Assembly: GCA_015062605.1 (NCBI GenBank)
Contig: SUUI01000002.1
Location: forward strand, 62,001 to 126,000
Reading direction: 5' to 3'
Source: Eggerthellaceae bacterium
GTDB taxonomy: Bacteria > Actinomycetota > Coriobacteriia > Coriobacteriales > Eggerthellaceae
DNA: 64,000 nt
In this document: positions 40,744 through 48,331 of the stretch, one piece after another
How the letters are laid out: each line of letters opens with the position of its first letter
How positions within the stretch are numbered: position 1 is the first letter of the stretch
Made by a program: the position numbers and the translations under genes
Notes under the pieces: model-generated
The model's input: the letters and a program-made list of their open reading frames with translations, nothing else
Told to the model about the DNA's origin: nothing
Databases searched by the model: none

Positions 40744-42204
40744 TTACTTGATGCCGCGCAATCGTGCGACAAGATCGAGACGGCGCTCGAAGAGGGTGCG
40801 CTCCAAGCCAACCGGATACGTGTGCGGATTGAGCATGCGCTTCTGGCTCTCATCGAGCGTCTCGAGCCCTTGCTTCACGCGGGCCTGCGCGGCCATCGCA
40901 TCACGGTCCTCATCGGAAAGGACGCTTACGCCAGCGCGTGCGAGGGGTTGGAACAAGGTCTCGTAGCGCAAGCCAAGAAGGTGCTTTCTACGCAACCCGT
41001 CCATCGGGTCGACGATGGTCTCGTCTTCGGCTATCGGAGCGTTGACATCGAAGACCATATCGCCTGCGATGCGGCCATCCTCCAGATAATAGCGTCGCAC
41101 GTCAAGCACACCAGGGACCGTGAGCTTCGCCGCCGATTCGGAGATCTTCAAGGTGTATTGCCACTCCGCGTCATCGACATCCTTGGTTGCGGAAAGCTTG
41201 TAGACGCCACCGAGCGTCGGCTGGTCATACGCAGTCGCAAGCTTCGTTCCAACACCCCACGACATGACAGGCGTGCCCTCGTCGCGGATCGACTTGATGG
41301 AGTACTCGTCCAAATCGTTCGACAGCACGATGCCGCAATCATCGAGCCCAGCCTCATCGAGCATCTCGCGTGCCATCTTGGCAAGCCATGATAGGTCGCC
41401 TGAGTCGATGCGGATGCCCATGAGCCTCTCACCGCGCTCGCGCATCTCCAAGCCGACGGTGATGGCGTTTTTGATGCCCTGCTTCACGTCGTAGGTATCC
41501 ACAAGCAGGATGCAGTTGGTCGGGAACGCCTTCGCATACTCCCGAAACGCCGTAAGCTCATCATCGAAGAGCATCACCCATGAATGGGCATGCGTGCCCG
41601 ATACGGGGATGTCGAATAGCTTGCCTGCAAGCACGTTCGACGTTGAGGCGCAGCCGCCGATGACAGATGCGCGGGAAGCCCACAGGCCGCCTGCAGCACC
41701 TTGAGAGCGGCGCAAGCCGAATTCTGCAACAGGAGATTGGGCGGCGAGACACACACGTGCCGCCTTCGTGGCGATGAGCGTCTCGAAGTTAACGCAATTG
41801 AGCAACGCAGTCTCAAGCATCTGGCATTCCATTGCAGGACCCATGACCCTAACGATGGGCTCATAGGGAAACACGATGGTGCCTTCGATGACCGCATCGA
41901 TGTCGACGGAAAGATGGAAATCCGCAAGATAATCTAGAAAGCCCTTATGGAAGAGCTTTCCACCGCCTGGAGCCGGCAAGGACGCGAGATATGCGATGTC
42001 TTCTTCAGAAAACGTGAAGCCCTCAACGAGCTCGGCAAGCTGGGCCATGCCGCATGCGACGGCGTAACCGCCCTTGAACGGATAATCGCGGAAGTACATA
42101 TGGAAGCACGCTTGAGTGTCAGCCTTGCCACACTCCCAATAGCCCTGCGCCATGGTCAACTGGTACAGGTCGGTCAAAAGCGCTTGGTTGAGTCTCATAT
42201 CCAC
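40744..42204 (-). CDS. pncB: Nicotinate phosphoribosyltransferase
   Basis: The 486-residue protein starts LNQALLTDLYQLTMAQGYW, the typical entry of this family, has VNFETLIATKAARVCLAA near 134-151, EFGLRRSQGAAGGLWASRASVIGGCASTSN with the catalytic region near 160-190, and GTHAHSWVMLF near 202. It makes nicotinate mononucleotide from nicotinate and PRPP for NAD salvage. Start is GTG at 42204, nine bases after GGAGG. It lies 55 bases after ricT on the same strand. Confidence 0.92.
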   Translation of the reverse strand: MDMRLNQALLTDLYQLTMAQGYWECGKADTQACFHMYFRDYPFKGGYAVACGMAQLAELVEGFTFSEEDIAYLASLPAPGGGKLFHKGFLDYLADFHLSVDIDAVIEGTIVFPYEPIVRVMGPAMECQMLETALLNCVNFETLIATKAARVCLAAQSPVAEFGLRRSQGAAGGLWASRASVIGGCASTSNVLAGKLFDIPVSGTHAHSWVMLFDDELTAFREYAKAFPTNCILLVDTYDVKQGIKNAITVGLEMRERGERLMGIRIDSGDLSWLAKMAREMLDEAGLDDCGIVLSNDLDEYSIKSIRDEGTPVMSWGVGTKLATAYDQPTLGGVYKLSATKDVDDAEWQYTLKISESAAKLTVPGVLDVRRYYLEDGRIAGDMVFDVNAPIAEDETIVDPMDGLRRKHLLGLRYETLFQPLARAGVSVLSDEDRDAMAAQARVKQGLETLDESQKRMLNPHTYPVGLERTLFERRLDLVARLRGIK

Positions 42205-42259
42205 GATACAGTCCCTCCTCTATCTCAAAAGATCCGTAAATCGTGCGCGTATTGTTTCG

Positions 42260-43810
42260 TTACTCGCCTGTTTGCGTGCCGCCAGATCCCTCGCGGCGCT
42301 TACGGAACCTGCGGCGTGGCTTGCGGGATGAATCTTGCTTGGAAGCGGAAGCATCAGCCTGCTTTGCCTGTGCCCCTGACGCGGGCTTTGCCGCATCGGC
42401 ATCCTTGCGGATCACACCGCCGCGGCGACGTGATCTTTCCTTCTTCTGGGAGTTCGCCTGCTTCTCGTCTGCCGCCGGCTTCTCCGTATTCTTACGCATT
42501 GCATTCTGGGACTGCCTCACCCCGGAAGACTTCTGTCCAGGGCGCACACCCGTCTTCGCCTGCTTTTGATTCTCTTCGCGGCTTGGCTGCACTTCTGCGC
42601 GCGATACGCTCGCAGAACGATTCCCGCGACGGCGCTTGCGCGGCGCTTGCGCGCTTGATGCCTCTTGATTCTTCGCCTTATCACTACGGCCGGTCGTCTG
42701 CTCGGCAGCTTGCTCGGTTGTAGACGTTGCGACCTTGGTGGAACGGCGGCGCTTGCGTAACTTGGCCGTCGCACGCTCCGTCTGCGCGGAATCCTGCGTC
42801 TTCTGGCGCTTGGCAGGCTGCTTCTTGGAGGGCATCGACTTGCCTGAAGGCTCATGACGGACCGCCACCGCATCGCCTACCTTGGCTTCCTGCGTAAATT
42901 GCGAGGTTAAGAATACCGTCTTCGCCATGACGCCCATCGATGCTGCTTCCTTAGCGCGATCCCATGCCTCTTGGCATACACAGCACGGACGCGTCGACCC
43001 CTCCGCAGGAGGATCGAACTCGTCAAGCGGGATCTTGATGGTCTTATCATCCTCGAGCTTCAAGGTGACGATCTCACGCGGGACATCGAGGTTGGTGACC
43101 TTCGCAGGGCCGTCCGGGGTCTGGATAGTCGCGTTTTGCTTCGGTGCGCGGCTCTTGAATTCCTTGTACGCATCGTACTCGTAGCGCAGACAGCACATCA
43201 ATCTTCCGCACAAACCTGATATCTTCTGCGGATTGAGCGAGAGATCCTGCTCCTTTGCCATGCGGATGGATACGGGATTGAATTCCCCGCCCAATCTCTT
43301 GCAACACAGCTCTTGGCCGCAGTGGCCGAGTCCGCCTACTAAGCGCGCCTCGTCGCGCACGCCGATCTGGCGCATGTCGACGCGCACGCGGAAGTGCGAT
43401 GCGAGCTTGCGCACCAGCTCACGGAAATCGACGCGATCATCTGCTTCGAAGTAGAACACCGCCTTGTCACCCTCGAAGAGGTACTCGACTGAGACGGGAT
43501 GCATATCCTCGTTCGTCTCGGCAGCCATCTCGCGGAAGATGGGCAACGCCTCTTCGCTAAGCGCGTCCATGCGAGCCGCCTGCTCGATATCCTCGTCGCT
43601 TGCAATGCGCTTGACGGGTTTCAAGGGCGATTTGAGTTGGGCGACCTGCTCTTCGGTTGCCTCGAACACCTCATCGGTCAAATGACCGAACTCGACGCCG
43701 CGCGCCGTGAGCACGACCACGGCCATATCCTTGGATAGTTCGAGATCGAGGGCATCGAACCAAAGCGTTGCGCTTGAATGTGAAAGCCTTATCGGGGCGA
43801 TTCTTACCAT
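42260..43810 (-). CDS. ricT: PSP1-domain protein RicT (YaaT) with long basic tail
   Basis: The 516-residue protein has the PSP1 domain: RVDMRQIGVRDEARLVGGLGHCGQELCCKR near 148-177 and PQKISGLCGRLMCCLRYEYD near 202-221, with the family cysteines. RicT belongs to the RicAFT complex that binds Fe-S clusters and assists mRNA processing by RNase Y in Bacillus. Beyond residue about 330 lies a tail of some 190 residues, low complexity and rich in Lys/Arg, Ser, Ala and Gln (KLRKRRRSTK, RKRRRGNRS, RRRFRKRREG), likely disordered and RNA-binding. ATG 43810 has AAAGGAAG just upstream. The order tmk-holB-ricT is as in Bacillus. Confidence 0.88.
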   Translation of the reverse strand: MVRIAPIRLSHSSATLWFDALDLELSKDMAVVVLTARGVEFGHLTDEVFEATEEQVAQLKSPLKPVKRIASDEDIEQAARMDALSEEALPIFREMAAETNEDMHPVSVEYLFEGDKAVFYFEADDRVDFRELVRKLASHFRVRVDMRQIGVRDEARLVGGLGHCGQELCCKRLGGEFNPVSIRMAKEQDLSLNPQKISGLCGRLMCCLRYEYDAYKEFKSRAPKQNATIQTPDGPAKVTNLDVPREIVTLKLEDDKTIKIPLDEFDPPAEGSTRPCCVCQEAWDRAKEAASMGVMAKTVFLTSQFTQEAKVGDAVAVRHEPSGKSMPSKKQPAKRQKTQDSAQTERATAKLRKRRRSTKVATSTTEQAAEQTTGRSDKAKNQEASSAQAPRKRRRGNRSASVSRAEVQPSREENQKQAKTGVRPGQKSSGVRQSQNAMRKNTEKPAADEKQANSQKKERSRRRGGVIRKDADAAKPASGAQAKQADASASKQDSSRKPRRRFRKRREGSGGTQTGE

Positions 43811-43827
43811 ATGAACTTCCTTTATCA

Positions 43828-44973
43828 TTAACGCTTCGCGCTATACGGCGCGAAAGCCGAATCAAACAACGTATCACGCAAGGACAGCAAAAGCGCGTCC
43901 ATGCAAGATTGCGGAGAAACATTATACGCGAACATCGCGTCGTAACGCTGTATCTGCGCAAGCGCGCTCGCTGCGCGCACTTCATCGGTTTGCGCGGCGG
44001 CATCATCTATCGAGCCACGGACATCAACGTTTATCACCAGATCGGGCGTGCCTGCGCACGTGACCATGATGTCGCGTACCCACGAGCGGATGATGGCCGT
44101 GAGCTCATGGAGCGACTCAAACGACTTCGCGCTGATGGCGCGCTTGTTGCGGGCCTCGATCTGCTTGAGCGCGCTTCGGGAAAGATACTCGCCGTACTCC
44201 TCGAATTCCTGCTCCTGCGCCAGCTTTACCGCCTGAAGGGGCACCTTGGCATCGGCGATGAACGCCGATGAGAGCGAGAGGATGTCCCAATCATCGCCAT
44301 CGATGAGCTGGGCTAGCCCCGAAAGCACGCGCGTTCGGAATGCCATACGCTCGTTCGAGGAACAAAATGCGATGGCGCGGGAGATCGACCCATCGCAGGC
44401 TTCGAGCGCAACACGTGCTCGCTGCTCGGATACCGCAGCCTTCTGGCAGATGATGCCACACGCCTCCTTAGGAGGGATGAAGCGGAACGGCACGACCTGG
44501 CAACGCGACACGATGGTCGGAAGCACTGCCTCCACCGTTCTACCCAAAAGGATGATGAGCACATCGCTCGGCGGTTCCTCGAGGGATTTCAGAAACGCAT
44601 TCGCGCTTGCCGCGTTGAGCATGTCGGCGCGGTCGAGGATGTAGATCTTTCTCGATGCCTGGATGGGGGCCAGAGACATGTCCGACACGATCTCCCTGAT
44701 CTGCTCCACCAGATACCCGTTGGCACCTGCCGGCGTAAAGAAGCGGACATCGGGATGCTTGCGACGTGCGATCTTCCGGCAGGTCTCGCACGTACGGCAT
44801 CCGCCCGTATCGCACAGAAGCGCCGAAGCGAATGCGTAGGCAGCGGATGTCTTGTTCGATCCTGCGGGTCCCGTGAACAAATACGCGTGGCTCACACGTC
44901 CGCTCTCGATGCAACGGCGCAAGTAGGTCCGAACCTGCGGTTGTCCCAATATGCCATCGAAGATATCAGCCAT
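43828..44973 (-). CDS. holB: DNA polymerase III delta' subunit with atypical P-loop
   Basis: The 381-residue AAA+ protein has the clamp-loader delta' plan: FDGILGQPQVRTYLRRCIESGRVSHAYLFTGPAG at the start, a zinc module CDTGGCRTCETC near 54-65, KIYILDRADMLNAASANAFLKSLEEPPSDVLIILL near 108-142 with sensor-1 surroundings. The P-loop reads GPAGSNKTSAA, with Asn for the usual Gly before Lys, so ATP binding may be weak, which is tolerated in delta' subunits. It starts 5 bases after the tmk stop with no clear Shine-Dalgarno, suggesting translational coupling. Confidence 0.9.
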   Translation of the reverse strand: MADIFDGILGQPQVRTYLRRCIESGRVSHAYLFTGPAGSNKTSAAYAFASALLCDTGGCRTCETCRKIARRKHPDVRFFTPAGANGYLVEQIREIVSDMSLAPIQASRKIYILDRADMLNAASANAFLKSLEEPPSDVLIILLGRTVEAVLPTIVSRCQVVPFRFIPPKEACGIICQKAAVSEQRARVALEACDGSISRAIAFCSSNERMAFRTRVLSGLAQLIDGDDWDILSLSSAFIADAKVPLQAVKLAQEQEFEEYGEYLSRSALKQIEARNKRAISAKSFESLHELTAIIRSWVRDIMVTCAGTPDLVINVDVRGSIDDAAAQTDEVRAASALAQIQRYDAMFAYNVSPQSCMDALLLSLRDTLFDSAFAPYSAKR

Positions 44974-44978
44974 AATGG

Positions 44979-45695
44979 TTATTTTTGCGCCTTACGTATA
45001 TCGAGCGGTGCGAAGTATTCGGGCTTATCATCGATGAGCTCGCGCATCCATGGGAACAGATCGGAAAGCTCCTCGAAGATGAGCTTCGATGTTTGCGATT
45101 TCGCAGCGGCGGACTCAACTACGCGTACACGCGAGGGGTCCTCCTTTGCGATGCGCGTGAATCCTGCATTCACGCGCTCATGGAATGCCGCACCCTCAAG
45201 CTCGAGTCGGTCGGCCTCATGATGCAGCGTCGCGCGGGTCAGGCCTTTCTGCGCCGTAGAGCCCGTCGTCAGAAGGATGGTGCGGTCCGGCCATACGCCT
45301 TGGCATGCGAACTCATTCGCGCGCATTACCTCGTCAAGGGAAAGCCCACGGCCATACACCTGATAGGCGATGGTGGAATCGGCAAAGCGGTCGCACAGAA
45401 CCACTGCCCCGCGCTCAAGAGCAGGTTTGATCACCTCGCATACGATCTGCGCACGGGCCGCCTCGTAGATCAATAGCTCCGTATGGATGCCGAGTTGCGT
45501 ATTCGCGGGATCGAGCACGATGGCACGCAGCTGCTCGCCTACGGTGGTACCACCGGGTTCACGCAAGCGCACGACCTCATAGCCGTGCTCGATCAAAGCG
45601 TTCGCCAGAAAGGAGGCATGCGTGGTCTTCCCCGCACCTTCTCCGCCTTCGAACGTTATGAACAAGCCGTTTGGCTTTTGTGCTTGGTCCGTCAA
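44979..45695 (-). CDS. tmk: Thymidylate kinase
   Basis: The product has the P-loop LFITFEGGEGAGKTTHASFLANAL, the VVRLREPGGTTVGEQLR segment with dTMP-binding Arg, and CDRFADSTIAYQVYGRGL. It phosphorylates dTMP to dTDP. No ATG lies close to the homology start: I place it at TTG 45695 because GGAGG lies 8 bases ahead, giving 238 residues; an ATG at 45758 would add 21 unrelated residues. It is followed by holB and preceded 67 bases upstream by fumarase on the same strand. Confidence 0.9.
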   Translation of the reverse strand: MTDQAQKPNGLFITFEGGEGAGKTTHASFLANALIEHGYEVVRLREPGGTTVGEQLRAIVLDPANTQLGIHTELLIYEAARAQIVCEVIKPALERGAVVLCDRFADSTIAYQVYGRGLSLDEVMRANEFACQGVWPDRTILLTTGSTAQKGLTRATLHHEADRLELEGAAFHERVNAGFTRIAKEDPSRVRVVESAAAKSQTSKLIFEELSDLFPWMRELIDDKPEYFAPLDIRKAQK

Positions 45696-45762
45696 GTCGC
45701 CATCCTCCGTGCACCGCGCATGCGCGCATCGTCTGCGCATGCGGCGAGTACATTGCATGTCG

Positions 45763-47220
45763 TTAAACGCGATAGATATCGTTTCCTTGCGTATCCAATG
45801 CGACGAACACGGGAAAATCGGTCACATGGATGCGACGCAAGGCCTCGGTTCCCAAATCATCATATCCCAAGGTCTCGGAAGAATCTACGCACTTCGCAAG
45901 AAAAGCAGCTGCGCCGCCGACCGCCGCGAAATACACCGATCCGGTCTCGATGCACGCCTCGCGGACTGCTTCAGAGCGCTTACCCTTCCCTATCGTGGCA
46001 ACCACCCCCGCGCGCAGAAGCGCTGGTGTCGCGAAGTCCATCCTGCTCGCCGTCGTTGGCCCGATGGCACCGAACGGACGGCCGCAAGCCTCGGGAGTCG
46101 GGCCAGCATAGAAGATGATCTGGCCCTCTAAGCCGTATGGCAAGCTTCCCTTCTGCTCCAGCTCGTTGATGAGGCGCATGTGCCCTGCATCGCGCAAGGT
46201 GTAGATATCGCCCGTGAGCAGGCATACGTCACCAACACGCAAAGCCGAAAGCTGGGCACGGTTCAGGGGAAGATCGATGCGATGGCCATCGATGATGGGC
46301 GATTGGGCCTCGTCATTCTCATCAGGCACGTTCGATGAACCTTCCTGGATGCATTCGTTAAAAGATTCCTTCTCCGTCAAATCGATTGTGCAGCGACGAA
46401 GCGCACTACATCCCATATTGATAGCAAGAGGCAGTGCGGCGATATGGCATGGCGCCGTTTCGATATGCACGGCGAGCGCGGTATGCGATCCTCCCAAGCC
46501 TCCTGCGCCGACGCCCGATGCGTTCACCGCTTCAAGCAATTCCCTCTCGAATGCAGCGACTTCCGAGTCTTTAGACGGTGTGCCGATTTCGCGCATGAGC
46601 GCATGCTTGGCAAGGCCCGCGACCTTATCGAAGGTGGCGCCTATGCCGATGCCGATGACGAGCGGAGGGCACGCGTTAGCGCCCTTCGCACGTACGCAAT
46701 CAAGCACCTCATCGATGATGCCGCGCCTTCCCGCTCCGGGAACAAGCATGGTCACGCGGCTCGCGTTATCCGAGCCGCCGCCCTTGAGCATGATGTGCAA
46801 GCGAGCAACACCAGGCTCGTCAACCATCTTGATCTCCGCGAAGGCAGGGGCATTCGTTGTGGTGTTCGCACGGTTGACAAGCGCATCGACGACGACCGAT
46901 TTACGCAAGTGCGCGGCCTCATATGCTTCTCCAACAGCCTCATCGACACGTGAAAGCACATCCCCTGCTACCTCGATGTCGCTACCTATTTCCAAGCACA
47001 CCCATACCGTTCCGGTATCTTGGCATATCGGAACATAGTCGCAGCGTGCGATACGCTCGTTCTCTATGAGTTGGCTAAGCGCGCACTTGGCAAATGGCGC
47101 CTCTTCCTCATCGCTTGCCGAAGAAAGGGCGCGCGCCACATCACGCGGGAGCACACAAGCAAGGCGCGGGATAGCATCCCGCACCGCGCTGTAAATGGTA
47201 TCTTTACTGATCGTTTGCAT
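45763..47220 (-). CDS. Class I fumarate hydratase, alpha and beta parts fused
   Basis: The product of about 485 residues joins the TtdA/FumA alpha domain (PICQDTGTVWVCLEIG near 64-79, and the cluster cysteines in NACPPLVIGIGIG and NMGCSALRRC) to the beta domain (RVGDVCLLTGDIYTLRDAGHMR, FYAGPTPEACGRPFGAIGPTTASRMD and GKGKRSE near the end). Such oxygen-sensitive 4Fe-4S hydratases interconvert fumarate and malate. A related dehydratase (tartrate) cannot be wholly excluded, but mdh directly upstream favours fumarase. Start ATG 47220 chosen by homology (MQTISKDTIYSAVRDAI); ATGs at 47241 and 47253 are alternatives. Confidence 0.88.
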   Translation of the reverse strand: MQTISKDTIYSAVRDAIPRLACVLPRDVARALSSASDEEEAPFAKCALSQLIENERIARCDYVPICQDTGTVWVCLEIGSDIEVAGDVLSRVDEAVGEAYEAAHLRKSVVVDALVNRANTTTNAPAFAEIKMVDEPGVARLHIMLKGGGSDNASRVTMLVPGAGRRGIIDEVLDCVRAKGANACPPLVIGIGIGATFDKVAGLAKHALMREIGTPSKDSEVAAFERELLEAVNASGVGAGGLGGSHTALAVHIETAPCHIAALPLAINMGCSALRRCTIDLTEKESFNECIQEGSSNVPDENDEAQSPIIDGHRIDLPLNRAQLSALRVGDVCLLTGDIYTLRDAGHMRLINELEQKGSLPYGLEGQIIFYAGPTPEACGRPFGAIGPTTASRMDFATPALLRAGVVATIGKGKRSEAVREACIETGSVYFAAVGGAAAFLAKCVDSSETLGYDDLGTEALRRIHVTDFPVFVALDTQGNDIYRV

Positions 47221-47275
47221 TCCGTCTCGGTTTCCTCGCATATTCCCGCGCACGGTGCGCGGAAAACTGATTGGC

Positions 47276-48193
47276 TTAGAGACCCGCTAGACCTGCACGC
47301 ACGCTCTCGGCGCTTGCATGCAGCGCGGCTTTCTCCTCATCGTTCAGATCGAATTCAACGATCTCTTCCATACCCTTAGCGCCAAGGCGAACGGGCACAT
47401 TCATGAACAGGCCGTCCTCGCCATATTCGCCGGTAAGGAGCGCGCAGACGCTCATCACTTCACCAGAATCGGTAAGGATCGCCTCGACCATCTTGGCGAT
47501 GGAGGCGCCAGGCGCATAGTAGGCGCTGCCAGTTTTCAGAAGCGAGACGACCTTCGCGCCGCCGCCGATGCATGCGGCAACGACTTCATCGACTTCCTCG
47601 GGCTCCAAAAGATCCGTGATCGGCGTATCCTTGACGGTCGTGAAGCGCGGCCAGCATACCATGCCCTCGCCGTGCGCGCCGACGGCCCATGCCTCGACAT
47701 CGGTCGGATCGCAGCTAAGCTTCTCGCAGACCGCTGCGGACAGACGCGATGAATCAAGCACGCCGCCCATGCCCATGATGCGGTTCTTCGGAAGGCCCGA
47801 CATCTTGTATGCCAGATACACCATCACATCAAGCGGATTGGTGACGCAGATGAAGATCGCGTTGGGCGATGCTTCGAGCGCTTGGGTGATGACGGATTTC
47901 ATGATGCCGGCATTCACATCGAGCAGATCCTCGCGCGTCATGCCGGGCTTGCGAGCGATGCCCGCCGTGATGACGACGACGTCGGAATTCGCGGTGTCAG
48001 CGTAATCGTTCGTACCCGTGATCTTCGATGTGAACATCTCGACGCTGCGCATCTGCATCATATCGAGCGCCTTGCCCTGCGGCAGGCCCTCGACCACATC
48101 GATCAACACGACGTCAGCGATATCCTTAAGCGCAAGTGCATGGGCAGCGGTTGCCCCGACATTGCCAGCTCCCACGATGGTAACCTTCGGCAT
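47276..48193 (-). CDS. mdh: Malate dehydrogenase, LDH-like type
   Basis: The 305-residue protein starts MPKVTIVGAGNVGATAAHALAL (NAD-binding GxGxxG), has the NAD-selecting Asp in VVLIDVVEGLPQGKALDM, the mobile loop VITAGIARKPGMTREDLLDVNAGI near 76-99 in which the Arg after GIA and Arg in MTRED suit malate, and GAHGEGMVCWPR near 172-183 with the catalytic His. It interconverts malate and oxaloacetate. AAAGGAG is 8 bases before ATG 48193. The fumarase gene follows 55 bases later, so both serve the reductive branch from oxaloacetate to fumarate in this anaerobe. Confidence 0.94.
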   Translation of the reverse strand: MPKVTIVGAGNVGATAAHALALKDIADVVLIDVVEGLPQGKALDMMQMRSVEMFTSKITGTNDYADTANSDVVVITAGIARKPGMTREDLLDVNAGIMKSVITQALEASPNAIFICVTNPLDVMVYLAYKMSGLPKNRIMGMGGVLDSSRLSAAVCEKLSCDPTDVEAWAVGAHGEGMVCWPRFTTVKDTPITDLLEPEEVDEVVAACIGGGAKVVSLLKTGSAYYAPGASIAKMVEAILTDSGEVMSVCALLTGEYGEDGLFMNVPVRLGAKGMEEIVEFDLNDEEKAALHASAESVRAGLAGL

Positions 48194-48331
48194 TCTTTGG
48201 TCTCCTTTAATCGGATGGTACATTTTAAGAAAGCGTAGCACAGTCACGACATGTTGGCATGATGATGCCTGCCTTACGGCATACATGCGGAGAGTGCGGT
48301 GTGCACCACTGTCCCGATTGCGGTTATGCGG

